Shown one piece after another: positions 24,985 through 37,194 of a DNA stretch of 64,000 nt. Source of the stretch: Dasypus novemcinctus (lineage: Eukaryota; Chordata; Mammalia; Cingulata; Dasypodidae); contig NC_080689.1 of assembly GCF_030445035.2 (NCBI RefSeq), positions 27,495,278-27,559,277 of the forward strand. Direction: 5' to 3'. Both the position numbers and the translations under genes were made by a program. Positions within the stretch are counted from its first letter, which is position 1, and the number at the start of each line of letters is the position of its first letter. Below the pieces are notes generated by a model that saw nothing but the letters and a program-made list of their open reading frames with translations, ran no database searches and was not told the DNA's origin.

Positions 24985-27900
24985 TTACTATCTGCTTAGA
25001 AATCCTTACCACAGATTTGGTTTTGGTGAGAACCTCGTTTGACACCTGGGTACTAGACATTTCAACCACTTTAGTCCCCACAGTTAGCCCCCTTTGTGTC
25101 TTTCTGTTGAGCTGAATAGAGAATCCAACATGGCCAGGTGGCAGACTTCTCTTCCAATGCAATGGAATCATCGTATCTGCTGATGGAAGAAATCCTCTCC
25201 AGTATTGCTTCGTAAGGAGCTGGGTTGTCATGAGTGACCCTGGCTGCTCACCATGGATTACATGGACAGTGAGCAGCAGGGAATTTGGCACCCCTATTTC
25301 CAGAAAGAGGGGCTGAACTCCAGCTCAGATTCCCACAGAATCTGTGGCTTTCACCCCACCCCTCCCCTGACCATCACAGGGGATTGTAATATACTATGGA
25401 TTCCCAAGGTATCCAGGTCTCCTCAGGCTCCCAGGTGCAGGCAAGCTGTTTTCCAGACAATTCCTATAAAGAACTGGCACCCCAAATCCAGACTGCTTGG
25501 CAGCAAGAAACTTGTCTATGCCCTCCCCTGAAAAGGCTCCTGTCTGGGTTGCTAGGCTTCTCTGATAAGTACCACACACTAGTTGGCTTAAGCAACAGGA
25601 ATTTATTGGCTCATGGTTTCAGCAGCTAGAAGTCAAAATACCAAGGTCTGTGTAGGCCGTGCTTTCTTTGGGAGTTGGTAGCATTCTGGTGCTGGCTTGC
25701 TGCAATCCTTGGGCTTCCTTGGCTCGCGTCTCTGCATCGTTCACATGGTGATTCTTCTCTCCCTGTGTCTGTTCCTCTGGCTTCTGGCCTCTGTTCCTCT
25801 CTGTGGCTTTCCTTCTCTAAGGAATTCAGTAGCATCGATTAAGGCTCACCCTGATTCAATAGGGCCATACCTAAATAGGATTTTAGAAGATCCTAGTCAC
25901 AAATGAGTCCACAACTTAACATATTTACCTTAACATATTGAAAGATAGTATTTACAAATGATTTCACACCCAATGGAATGTGGATTAAGAATATGTCCTT
26001 TCTTAAAGTACCTAATTTAGACTATATTATCCTTAGGCTGGCTCTATAACAAGGGAGACCCGTAGGGGCGGTGCCTCGCCCCTGAAGGAGTTAGTGCCCT
26101 GCCGGCACCATAACTGAGCATTTGATAGACCATTCCTCCTTGCTCTGAGGCCTGTTCCGGGTGATGGGATACATGTTGACTAGAAATCCTATGAACATAA
26201 ATCTCTTTTCTTAGTCTTTCACTTTTAAATAAACTCTTTGGTCTTTGGTCAGAAACATTGATGCATGGGAATAAATTACAGTGAATAAGGTAATTTTGGA
26301 ACCCCATGGAAGGAGTTGCTGGAACAGAGAATTCAAATATACAGTAAGTAATTATTCCAGTGAGGATAAGTAATTATTCCATTATAATCCTCCTTCTGGA
26401 TGTGGTGGTGTAACAGCGCTCATGGATGGTCATTGCTGCTGAAAATTAGTCAGCAGTGGCAGAAGCCATATCAGCCTTAATGAGAAGTATGCATTATCTC
26501 CATCCCTGCAACCACAGCAATTTCCATGAGCCTGTTAAGCATGTACCAGGGTGGCTGGGGATAGGGGCAGACTGGCATCCACAGGGCAGGTAATCTTTGA
26601 CTTGCTTATTTTAGAACTTCCTCTATGGTAGAGCCTCTTAGGGGCATTGTGATAGAAATCAAACATTTTTACATATTGGGGCCCATTCTGAGATGACCAT
26701 CCACATACTTCATCCCCAGACCTCCTTTCATATTCCTGCCCATTCATCCAAACTCTTATGTAGGCCCATGACAGGGGAGGATCTGCCTCTCAGGCCATCT
26801 TCCTTCCTGGCAAAGTGTACAACGTGGGCCACTTGAAGTTCTGCTCTCTGGGAGGGTTTCCTTTCCCTGCTGCCCCAAATGGGGCTGAGATGCCCTAGCA
26901 GTTCAATTCCAACTGTGCCAGAAATACTTGCAGAGCCATCTGAATGTTTTTCTCCTTGGCCAACCATTCCTTGAGAATTCCTCATGATCCCATGGCTTTG
27001 AGGTTAGGGTTGCAGCATGGCAGGAGGCATACTGCGAGGATGAGGCACTACTACGAGCCTTTAGCCATGTTGGTGCTCAGAGCTAATGTAAACCTCTTTC
27101 ACTTGATGATGGTGGGCTCCTGGCCTGGGACACTGAACTTCTTGGCTTGGTGGATCAAGTAACTCCTGGTTCATAGTGGGACGTTTAGGGCACATGGTCA
27201 CCTAGAACCATGAACTATAGTCAAGCTCTCCATTGCAAGCCAAAAGTTATTTTCAAAAGAGTAACTGCTTACACAAGAGATCTTGGGTTTGCTCCAAAAG
27301 GAGGTGCTGCATCTGTACTTTCCTGTTGCAACTTGTCGCAGGCTCCATGCAGCATCCAGATCTGCAACAGACACTCCGCACACCAGTGGATCTCCTGGGT
27401 CACAGGGCAAACATGCAGCACTGCTTATGGTGGGGCCCAGACCAGTTGGAGAACCTTCTCTTGCCCAGGCCTCCATCAAAAGTAAATGAGTCAGCACCAA
27501 ACCCAAATGTGACTAGATTGCCTTCAATTTCTTAAGAATTTACATCAAGCACCTGTGTCCCTTTTTTATTGGTGGAACTAATCTCCACAGTTCCTAGAAA
27601 GGTAAGGTATTGCTTTTGTTTTGCTATTTTGTTAGGAAGGGGGAGCCTCAGGAGTGTGAACTTGGCCCTTCCAGTAATAGACACCCTTATTCCATGGGTC
27701 AGAAAGCACCTTGCACCTTGCTGAGTGGTTATTGCAACTATTGACCCAAGAGCTGGAGAAATTACCATTTAATTTTTCACTGAGAAAACCGAAGCAATCA
27801 GAAGAGAACTTCCACAGTCTGCCACCACCACCACATTCGCCCACTTTCTAGCATCTGCTCCCACTTTCAGTCTGTTCTCCTTCAATGTGTGTTTCTGTAA
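24985..27900 (-). mobile_element. Degenerate ERVL-like internal region, antisense
   Basis: Between the CT tract and about 27900 the - strand carries short coding-like pieces broken by stops and frameshifts. The piece at about 25060-25180 (-) resembles the dUTPase domain that follows integrase in class III (ERVL) elements. Pieces at about 26900-27200 look like the polymerase region. It is interrupted by the interspersed repeat at 25560-26015. No intact frame remains. The family call is a judgement from pattern, not a search. Confidence 0.45.
25560..26015 (+). mobile_element. Interspersed repeat, copy 2 of 2 (family not named)
   Basis: Same motif order as 1441-1880: 'ccacacactagttggcttaagcaacaggaatttattgg', 'gcattctggtgctggc', 'ctccctgtgtctgttc' and 'cctgattcaatagggccatacc'. 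It lies inside the ERVL-like region and so inserted later. Confidence 0.6.
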
Positions 27901-28223
27901 TGGGGATTAGCTCAAATATTATTGCTAAGTAGGGGGGTGAATGTCAGTCTAATGTAGACACTGGCTTTGTTCATAAGTGATATTTTTTCCTACCACATTA
28001 ATGTTTTGTTCCACCAAATAAGAGCAGATGAAGGCAATAGGACACTAATGGAATGAGCTGCAGGAGCAAGCTGCAGAAAAATAAGGTACACCATGGGATG
28101 CCTCCTCATTCCATACTCTTCCCCTTGGTTCAGCCTGGCCACAGGTCCTGTCTTAGATGTGCTTAATGTGTGTGTAACTCAGCACCTTCTACTCTTCCTT
28201 ATACCCAATTCTATCAAGCTAGC

Positions 28224-28885
28224 TGTGGCAGTTTGAGATTATTTTATGACTCCCTAAAAAAAATTAAGATTATGTTTGTAAATCTATTCCTCTGGGTTGA
28301 AACCCTTTGATTACATTAAATTCATCTGGGATGTCTTTGATTAGATTGCCTGTTAAGATTAGGCTTTTGATTTGACTACATCAGAGAGAGTGACTCAGGT
28401 TGAGTCCCCACCTCCTTGCTGGATCTGATATAAAGGGACACGTTCAAGAAGACACATAGAGAAAAGAGCCCTGTCATTGCCTGACCTGGCCATGTGACAG
28501 AAAGAGGGCTCAAACAACTAAAACCCTGTGGAGTGGAGAGATGAACCATTTTGCCTGATACCTTACAGCTGACCTTGGGAAGAGAGCTGAGCTTGATAGA
28601 GGAAGCCCTGAGAGACAAGCCCTATGTCAGGAGAGAGAGACCCGAGAGACTTTACTTGGGCTGGGCCCAAGGTGCCTCAAAAGGAAGAGAAAGCACAGAG
28701 GGAAAGGCAGAGATGGGCAATCATCTTGCATCAAAATGTGGCAACTGACTTCGGTGAGAAAGCAACCTTGAGCTGGATTTTTTAGAACTTGATACTATAA
28801 GCTTTTACCCCCAAATAAATGGCCTTTATTAAAGCCAACAGATTTCTGGTACTTTGCATTGGCAGCCCTGTGGCAGACTGATACA
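28224..28885 (+). mobile_element. Solo LTR, complete, with 5-base target duplication
   Basis: A 662-base unit starting TGTGGCAG and ending GATACA, flanked by CTAGC on both sides (28219-28223 and 28886-28890). It holds a TATA box (TATAAA, 28429-28434) and a poly(A) signal (AATAAA, 28814-28819) in LTR order. There is no internal region, so this is a solo LTR left by recombination. A 5-base duplication fits class III (ERVL/MaLR) integration. The family name is unknown to me. Confidence 0.8.
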
Positions 28886-29469
28886 CTAGCTTCCCCAGCC
28901 CTGCTTTATTTTGAAAGGTAAAAAAAATCCTTTTTTAGGAATGTAGCATGGCTCTTTAACTGAGTTTGTATTTTTTTTTTTTTTTTTTTTAATGAAGAGT
29001 GATGTTTTTGTTAGTGTTCAGGGGGCAAGGTTGGTCGGTTTTCAGTGGTCTGCACCAATCCTATTTTTCCATAAATTCTGTTATTTTTTGTGCACGAATT
29101 TGAGAGTGAAAAAAATCTCAAGAATGTATTTATCACATTACAGCAGAAATGCCTGCATGCTGCTTTCCCACTTGTAGCTGTGGATGAATTATTCAAACTC
29201 CAATCTAAAGCCAATACCTTCACTTGACATTCCTTCTCTTCTTCCTTTCGAGGACATTCCTCCAGGAGTTATCCCCATTTTCCTATATCAACAAGTTTTC
29301 ATCTTTTCAGGAACATGCCCTTCAACATAAAAAAACATGCTGCTGCTACTTCTTCCACCATAAAAAAAAAAAAAAATCATTCTCTTGATTCCACATCTTC
29401 CACCAACCTAGTACTCCCATTTCTTTGCTTCCCTTTCAGCAAATGCAGTTGAAAGAATTGTCTATACTC
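28886..29469. other. Intergenic with T- and A-runs
   Basis: A run of about 20 T ends at 28990 and an A-run lies at 29361-29374. No gene is seen. Confidence 0.4.
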
Positions 29470-30178
29470 ACTCTCTCTAGTTTTCTCTTCCTATTTTCTC
29501 TTAAGCCCACCCGCTCCAGTCTGGTTCTGCTCCCCATCATTACCAACTCAAGGTAACTAATGATTTCCTAATTGCTAAATCCACCTGTCAATGTTCAGTC
29601 TTTACCTTACTTGGTCTATTAGCAGCATTTAATAGAGCTGATCACACCCTCCTCTATTCCCTTTGTGCATCTGAATTCCACACAATCATATCTTTGCTTT
29701 CCTTCTCCCTCCCTGACTGCTCCTTCTCAGTCTCCCTTGCAGGTCCTCCTCGTCTCCTGACCTGTCTCAGCCCTGGACCTCTTCCTTTCTCTCCTAACTC
29801 AGCTCCTAGGTGATCCCATCCAGTCTCATGGCACCCATGTGCTGACTATTCCCTAATTTATATCTCCAGACCAGACCTTTTTCTTAAACGGTGGACTCGT
29901 GTATTCAGTTGTCTACTGTGCTGCTCCACTTGGAATGTTTACTGTGCACTTCAATGTTGGCATGCCCAAAACTGACCTCCTGGTACCCCCTACACACACC
30001 TGCCTCGCCAGCAGCTTTTCCTTCTCAGTTGATGACAACACCATCCTTCCAGGTGCTCAGCAAAACCTCCCAGGCATTCTTGTTTCCTCTCGCTGCTCAA
30101 ACCACACGTGACACACTTCAGCACACAGCCTGTTGGTTCTTTAACAATATATCCAGAATCCAACTGCTGCTGTTGCTT
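29470..30178 (+). mobile_element. L2 LINE, segment 1 of 3 (sense)
   Basis: It follows the L2 ORF2 order: 'gtctattagcagcatttaatagagctgatcacacc', 'ctgctccttctcagtctcc', 'gatcccatccagtctcatgg', 'ttatatctccagaccagacc' and 'tatatccagaatccaactgct'. It breaks off at about 30178 and resumes at about 37195. The 101-residue frame at 29891-30196 is decayed reverse transcriptase. Confidence 0.85.
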
Positions 30179-30181
30179 TTC

Positions 30182-30275
30182 TTTTTTGGGGGGTGAGGGG
30201 CCTAAAGAGTTTATTGAGAAACAAGGTAAAAATAGTCCACACCCCAGACATGGGTGTGCTACAGGATGAGACATA
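30182..30275 (-). pseudogene. Possible processed-transcript 3' end (source unknown)
   Basis: On the - strand it reads as unique sequence followed by AATAAA (revcomp of TTTATT near 30210), then GGCCCC... and an A-rich end at about 30179-30186. It sits at the L2 break point next to the L1 tail. It may be the 3' tip of a retrocopy. No coding part is present to name it. Confidence 0.3.
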
Positions 30276-30295
30276 CCTTTCTTTTGATTGTGATT

Positions 30296-33200
30296 TTTTT
30301 TTTTTATTAGAGAAGTTGTAGGTTTAGAGAAAAATCATGCGTAAAATACAGAGTTCCATATACAGCCCTATTTTTAACACCTTGCATTAGTGTGGCACAT
30401 CTGTTACAATTCATGGAAGAAAAATTTTTATAGTTTTACCATTATCTATAGACTATCACTTAGAATAGGGTTCACTGTTTGTGTCATACTGTCCTAAGTT
30501 TTCTTTAAGAATTTTTATTCTAGTAACGTATATACAACCTAAAATTTCCCCCTTCAACCACATTTAAATATATAATTCAGTGCTGTTAATTATGTTTACA
30601 ACGTAGTGCTACTATCACCACCATCCATTACCAAACCTGTCTGATCAACCCAAATAGAAACTCTGTACATTTTAAAACTTAAACCCAACCCCCACCTCCT
30701 CCCCTGGTAACCTATGTTCTGGAATCTGACTCTGAGTATGCTTATTTTAGTAATTTAGTATCAGTGAGGTCATACAATATTTGTCCTTTTGACTCAACAT
30801 GATGTCTTCAAGGTTCATCCATGTTGTTGCATATAACAGAATTTCACTCCTTTTTAGGAGTAAGTATATACCACATTTTATTTATCCATTCCTGGGTTCA
30901 TGGTGATTTACATTGTTTCTACCTTTCAGCAATTGTGAATAATGCTGCTGTGAACACTGGTGTACAAATACCTGTTTGAGTCCCTGCTTTCAAATCTTTT
31001 GAGTATATGCCTAGAAGTGGGATTGCTGGCTCACATGGTAATTTTATGCTTAACTTTCTGAAGAACCTCCAAACTGTCTTCCATAACTGCTGTACCATTT
31101 TCCATTGCCACCAACAATGAATGAATGTTCCTATTTCTCTGCATCCTCTCTAACACTTGTAATTTTCTGTTTTTTTAATGGTAGCCATCCTAATGGGTGT
31201 GAAATTGTTATCTAATTGTGGTTTTGATTTGCAATTCCCTAATAGCTAGTGATGCTGAGCACCATTTTATGTGTTTTTTGGTCACTTGTGTATCTTCTTC
31301 AGGGATATATCTGTTCAAGTCTTTTGCCCATTTTTAAAATGATTTTTCTTTTTATTGTTGAGTTAAAGGATTTCTTGATATATTTTTTATTTTAAACCTT
31401 TATAGGATATGTGGTTTTCAAATATTTTCTCTCATTAGTAGTTTGCCTTTTTACTTTCATGAAAAAATCCCTTGCACAAAATTCTTCAATGTTGATGAGG
31501 TTCCTTATTTATTTTTTCTTTTGTTGCTTGTGCTTTGGGTGTAAAGTCTAAGAAATCATTGCCTAGCACAAAGTCCTGACAATGATTCTCTACATTGTCT
31601 TCTAGGTGTTTTATAGTTCTGTCTCTTATATTTAGATCTTTCATCCATTTTGGATTGATTTTTTTAATATGGTGTGAGGTGTAGGGGATTCAACTTCAAT
31701 CTGTTTTTTTCCTTTTCCAAACCTTTGTGCATATTCAATTAAAAACTTTTAACTTTTACATGTTCTTGGTGCCCATATTCAGCATATAAAGATGTTAAGC
31801 CCAAGCTGGAAAAAAAATTAGCAATAACAACAATAAAACAATTTAAGGTAGTGCACATGGTGACAGCTTTACTTAGAGGATGGGAGAATTACTGTGCAAA
31901 TAAATCAGATGTCCTTTTATAAAAGCAGTAATGTCATGTCTTTTAAACTTCCTTTTTATATTACAACACGGTTTGAAATAAAACCGAGTGGGATTGGTGC
32001 TTACACGACAGCATGACCAAGTAAGAGCATCCACTTCCTATACTACTGCCAGTCCAGTTTCCTTTTTGAGTTCAATGTGGAACAAGTTTTATAAGGTGCT
32101 CAGATAGGGATCCTCACCAATGAAATGAGCATTTATGAAATTTCTTTCCTGCTTTCAAACACAAATGGGTAAACCTGTTCCACAGCAGCAGCAACAACTT
32201 CTATGTTGAGCCCATCCTACCTGTTGAGAAATCTGTAGTGTAGCTCTTAAAGAGATTTTATTCTAGAGCACACTGCAGGATGAGGTTCAGATTTGTAACT
32301 GGCATGAGCGCTATTGTTCTTTGTGAATTCTGGCAAATGGATTTCAAATGGCATGTTACATACTGCCAAAACATCAACAATTTAAAAATCTGTAAATATC
32401 ACCTGAAAACCTAGTTTATGCAGACTGCAGGCTAAAACTCTGGCACCAAATTTAGCTGCTTCTTCACTTGTTGTTCCAGTGCAAGTAATTTTTCCTGAGG
32501 ACCAAACTGTGGCTGTAATTCTATTAACAGGTTTCTAAGCTTCATTAATACTTTTCCAACATAATTATAAATTACATTTGCTCCCTCCAAAGCACTCTTC
32601 CTTAAGTTCAAGTGGCATCTTGTTCTAAAAACACAGACTAAATGTAATCACAATGCCCAATGCAACATCGCTGCCTGTATCCATTGGGGTAGTTAAAAAA
32701 CTTAGAATCCCAAACCACACATCCCACCATGAAGATCATATCCATGGGAATGGGGGTGGCAGCAGAATACACAGTGGCAGCACTGCTGGTGGTGGCAGTG
32801 GATACGAAGAATCAGCTGGAGAAGGATGATGATGAGGCAGGCACTCTACCAGTCTCCATGGAACTCGCACCCTGGCCCATTGCTAGGAGCCCCCAGAGCT
32901 TGAGCTCCATCTTTTACACTTTGTTGTTCTGGTCCAGGCCACCTTCATTCTTTTGCATGTGGACATCCAGTTGTCCCAGCACCATTCTTTCCCCATTGAG
33001 TGGACTTAGCACCCTTGTTAAATATCAGTTGGCCATAAATGAGAGGGTTGATTTCTGAGCTCTCAAATCAATTGCATTTGTCTATATGACTGTCCTTGTG
33101 CCAGTACCATGCTATTTTGATTACTATGACTTTATAACAAGTTTTAAGATCAGGAAGTGTGAGTCTTCCAACTTTGCTCTACTTTTTTGAGATGGCTTTG

Positions 33201-33913
33201 GCTATTCAGGATCACTTATACAGAAGATATAAATTTAATGATTGGCTTTTCCATTTCTGCAAAGAAAGTTGGAATTTTATTTGGAATTGCATTGAATCTG
33301 TAAATCAGTTTGGGCAGAATTGACATCTTAATGATATTTAGTCTTTCAGGTCATGAATACAGAATATACTTCTATTTATTTAGGTCTTCTTTAAATTTTT
33401 CTAGCAATGTTTTGTAGTTTTTTTGTGTAAAAGTCCTTTACATCCTTGGTTAGATATATTCCTAGAATTTGATTCTTTTAGTTGCTATTCTGAATGGAAT
33501 GTTTTTCTTGGATTCTTCTTCTGATTGTTCATTGCTTTTGTATAGAAACACTACTGGTTTTTGCTTGTTGATCTTGTACCACTTTGCTGAATACATTTAC
33601 TAGTTCCAGTAGCTTTGTTGTAGATTTCTTCAGGATTTCTGTATATAAGATCATGTCATTGGCAAATAGGGAAAGATTTACTTCTTCCTTTCAAATTTGG
33701 ATTCCTATTATATCTCTTGCCTAATTGCTCTGGCAAGAACTTCCAGTATATTATTCAACATAACAGCAGTGATAGTGGACATCCTTATTCCTGATTTTAG
33801 AGGGGAAGCTTTCGGTCTTTTACCACTGAGTATGCTGTTAGCTATGGGTTTTTCATAGATGCCCTTTATCATGTTAACGATGTTTCCTTCTTTACCTAGT
33901 TTTCTAAGTGTTC
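30296..33913 (-). mobile_element. L1 copy A, antisense (3' UTR and part of ORF2)
   Basis: A poly-T at about 30297-30307 is the A tail of this - strand L1. The 3' UTR follows to about 31450, then the antisense of the ORF2 C-terminal half ('tttgttgcttgtgctttgggtgtaaagtc', 'cttgtgccagtaccatgc', 'ttccatttctgcaaagaaagttgg'). It is cut by the TBPL1 pseudogene at 31706-32940 and ends abruptly at the RPS26 pseudogene. All reading frames are broken. Confidence 0.85.
31706..32940 (-). pseudogene. TBPL1P: TBPL1 (TBP-like 1) processed pseudogene
   Basis: The reverse strand matches TBP-like protein 1 mRNA without introns: 5' UTR from about 32940, start codon at 32682-32684, and a coding-equivalent stretch to the stop at 32133-32135. 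That is 552 bases against 561 for the real gene. The 3' UTR runs down to a T-rich end near 31710. Recognisable pieces in two or more frames include CVFRTRCHLNLRK, SSGKITCTGTTSEEAAKFGAR, LAVCNMPFEI and EQVYPFVFESRKEI. The frame is broken by at least two frameshifts and a stop after IFTDF. CAACTTCAATCT and CACCTTCATTCT at the two ends look like a diverged target duplication within L1. It is dead; TBPL1 is otherwise a TATA-binding-protein relative. Confidence 0.9.
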
Positions 33914-34262
33914 TTTTTTTTCAAGTTTCATTTTCATTTTTTTTTTTTTTCCCCCAGAGACTAATTTTCTTCAGTCTTTAAAGACTCAGCTCCTTACATG
34001 GGTTTTGACAGAAGTTGTGGGGTAGCACCCACAGGTCTAAGTCAGGGTGGGGGTGTTCAGTTCTTCTGGCCTTCACAAGAATGGTTTCTGATTATCTTGC
34101 TGTGAATGGCACATCAAGTAATAATAGTAGTTTCACATACAGCTTAGGAAGCACATAGGCATTGAAGACATGTTTCAGAAATGTCCCTGATGGCTTCAAA
34201 TGCCAAACGTTTAATGGCCTTATACTTGGGCACGGAGTGGAAGCAGTTCATGCAGCAAATAG
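33914..34262 (-). pseudogene. RPS26P: RPS26 processed pseudogene, 5'-truncated
   Basis: The reverse strand begins within ribosomal protein S26 (CCTATTTGCTGC..., VPKYKAIKR) and runs through RDISET, CAIHSKIIRNHS and TPPP to KPM and a TAA stop. The short S26 3' UTR (GGAGCTGAGTCTTTAAAGACTGAAG) and an A tail (T-run at 33914-33922) follow. It has several stops and frameshifts and lacks the first quarter of the coding region. It sits exactly between two L1 segments. Confidence 0.9.
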
Positions 34263-37170
34263 GTTCCCATTTATCTTTTTTTTCTTTTGTTGCTTGTGTT
34301 ATGGGTGTAAAGTCAAAGAAACCATTGCCTAACTCAAGATCTGAAGATGCTTCCCTACATTGTCTTCTAGGAGTTTGATATTTCTAGCTCTTATATTTAG
34401 GTCTTTGATTGATTTTGAGTTGATTTTTGTATATGGTGTGAAGTAAGGGTCCTCCTTTTTTTTTTCTTCTGCAAATGGAGACCCAGTTTTCCCAGCATCT
34501 TTTCTTGAAGAAACTATACTTTCCCAATTGAGTGGTCTTTGTTTCCTTGTCAAAAGTCAATTGGCCATAAATATGAGGTTTGATTTCTGAGCTCTCAATT
34601 CTATTGCATTTGTTTCTATATCTGTTCTTGTGCCAGTACCATGCTTTTTTTTTTTTTTTTTTTTTTAATTACTGTGACTTTGTAGTAAGGTTTAAGAACA
34701 GGAAGTGTGTTTTCCAAGATGACTTTTGTCATCTTATGCTTTCATATAAATTTGATAATTGACTTTTCCATTTCTGCAAAGATTATTGGAATTTTCATGG
34801 GGATTGCATTGAATCTATAAATTGCTTTGGTAGTACTGATATCTTAACAAAATTTAGTCTTCCAATTCATGAACATGGAATATCCTTCAATTTATTTAGG
34901 TCTTCTTTAATTTCTTTTAGCTATGTTTTAGTTTTCTGTGTACAAGTCCTTTACATCTTTGTTTAGATTTATTCCTAAAAGATATTTGATTCTTTCAGTT
35001 GCTATTGTGAATGGAATTCTTTTTTAAAATTTCTGTCTCTGATAGTTCATTTATTGTGTACAGACTCACTACTGATTCTTGGGTGTTGATCTGTACCCCA
35101 CCACTTTCCGGAATTCATATATTAGCTCTAGGAGCTTTGTTGTGGATTTTTCAGGGTTTTCCGTATATAAGAGCATATCATCTGCAAATAGGAAACGTTA
35201 CTTTTTCCTTTCCAATTTGGATGCCTCTTTCATCCTTCCTCCCTCTTTCTCTCTCCCCCTATTTCTCCCTTTCTCTCTTTCACCTAATTATTCTAGCAAG
35301 AATTTCCAGTACAATGTTGCCTAACAGGGACAGTGGATATCCTTGTCTTGTTCCTGGTCTTAGAGGGAAAGCTTTCAGCCTTTCACCATTAAGTAGGATG
35401 TTAGCTATGGGCTTTTCATATATCCCATTTTTCATACTAAGGAAGTTTCCTTTTATTTCTAGTGTTCTAAGTGTTTTTATCAAGAAATCATACTGGGTTT
35501 TGTCAAATGCCTTTTCTGCAATGAGATGATCATGTAGTTTTTTCCCTTCATTCTGTTAATGTGGTATATTACATTCATTGATTTTCTTATGTTGAACCAA
35601 CCTTGCATACCAGGGAAAAATCCCACTTGATCATTGTGTACAGTTCTTTTAATATTGGATTCTGTTTGCTAATATTTTGTTGAGGATTTTTGCGTCTATA
35701 TTTATAGGAGTACTGGTCTGTAGTTTTCTTTTCTTGTATCTTTATCTGACTTGGGTATGAGGGTGATAATGGTCTTATAGATGAGTTAGGGAGTGTTCCT
35801 GCCTCTTCAATTTTTTGGAAGACTTTGAGGATAATTGGAGTTAAGTCTGGAATGTTGGTAGAATTCCCCTGTGAAGCCACCTGGTCCTGGGCTTTTTATT
35901 TTGGGGAGGTTTTTGATTACTGACTCAGTCTATTTACTAGTAATTGGTTTGTTAAGACCTGTTCCTTCTTGACTCAGTGTAAGTAAGTTTGTATGTTTCT
36001 AAGAATTTGTCCATTTCATCTAGGTTATCTAAATTATTGTTATGCAGTTGTTTGTAGTATCCACTTGTAGTCCTTTTTATTTCAGTGGGGTCATTAGTAA
36101 TATTCTCCTTTTCATTTCTGATTTTATTTGTACCCCCTTCTGTCAGTCTAGCTAAAGATTTGCCAATTTTATTGATGTTTTCAAAGAACCAACTTTTGGT
36201 TTTGTTGATTTTATTGTTTTTTTGTTTTGTTTTCTATTTCATTTATCTCTGATCTAATCTTTATTTCCTTCCTTCTGTCTGCTTTGGGTTTAGTTTGCTC
36301 TTTTTCTAGTTTCTGATTGAAGTCTTACTTTTAAAAAATGTAAGCATTTAGAGCTATAAATGTCCCTCTACACACTGAATCCTGTCAGTTTTGGTATGTT
36401 GTATTTTCATTTTCATTTGCATCAAGGTATTTCCTAATTTATCTTCCAATTTTCTTTTTAAGCCATTAGTTGTTGGAGTATGTTGTTTAATTTCCACGTA
36501 TTTGCTATTTTTCCACTTTCTGCCATTATTGATTTCTAGCTTCATTCCATTGTATAAGTTAGATATTTTTTAATTCACTGAGATTTGTGACCTGACACAT
36601 GGTCTGTCCTGGCGAAGGATCCATTTGCACTTGAAGAATGTGCACTGTATTTTTGTTGGGTTCAGTGTTCTGTAAGTCTAGTTGGTTTAATGTATCATTC
36701 AAGTCTTGTACTACCTATTGGTCTTCTGACTAGATGTTCTATGCATTACAGAAAGTGATGTGTGAATGTCTCCTACTATTAATGTAGAACTGCCAGTTTC
36801 TCCCTTCAAATCTGTATTTGCTTCACATATTTTGGGGCTATGCAGTTAGGTCCATATATATTTATAATTGTTACATCTTCCTATTGAATTGTTCCCTTTA
36901 TCAATATGTAATGATAGCCTTTGTTCCATGTAACTGTTTTTGCTCTAAAGTCTATTTTATCTCATATAAATATAGTAACATCAGGTCTCTTTTGGTTACT
37001 ATTTGCATGGTATATTTTTTCCATCCTTTCATCCCCAACCTACTTCTATCTTTAAGGTAAGTTTCTTGCAGACAGCATATCATTGGGTCATGCTTTTTTA
37101 CCCATTTTGCCAATCTCTACCTTTTGACTGATGAATTTAATTCATTTTTCCATCTTTTTACTTTCAACCT
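34261..37170 (-). mobile_element. L1 copy B, antisense (ORF2 region)
   Basis: Antisense ORF2 from near its 3' end (34275) back into the 5' endonuclease part (about 36800-37130). - strand fragments such as [20 protein letters not shown] (35280-35483) and EEAGTLPNS (35587-35880) are typical L1 reverse transcriptase. The first 1.2 kb repeats, at roughly 80% identity by eye, the part of ORF2 already seen in copy A (31500-33900). A run of about 20 T at 34647-34666 is inside. No intact frame remains. Confidence 0.85.
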
Positions 37171-37194
37171 TCCAACTGTTTCTTATCATTATCA

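Noticed and set aside
24203-25291. Open frame of 362 residues, extremely rich in Arg and Glu, minus strand
   Set aside because: Its body is a translation of the CT microsatellite. Only its N-terminal part has a coding-like look, and that belongs to a degenerate ERVL-like remnant.
32729-33058. 109-codon frame on the plus strand
   Set aside because: Antisense to the TBPL1 pseudogene 5' UTR and L1; no independent support.
35011-35529. 172-codon frame on the plus strand
   Set aside because: It is antisense to L1 ORF2; the real similarity is on the minus strand.
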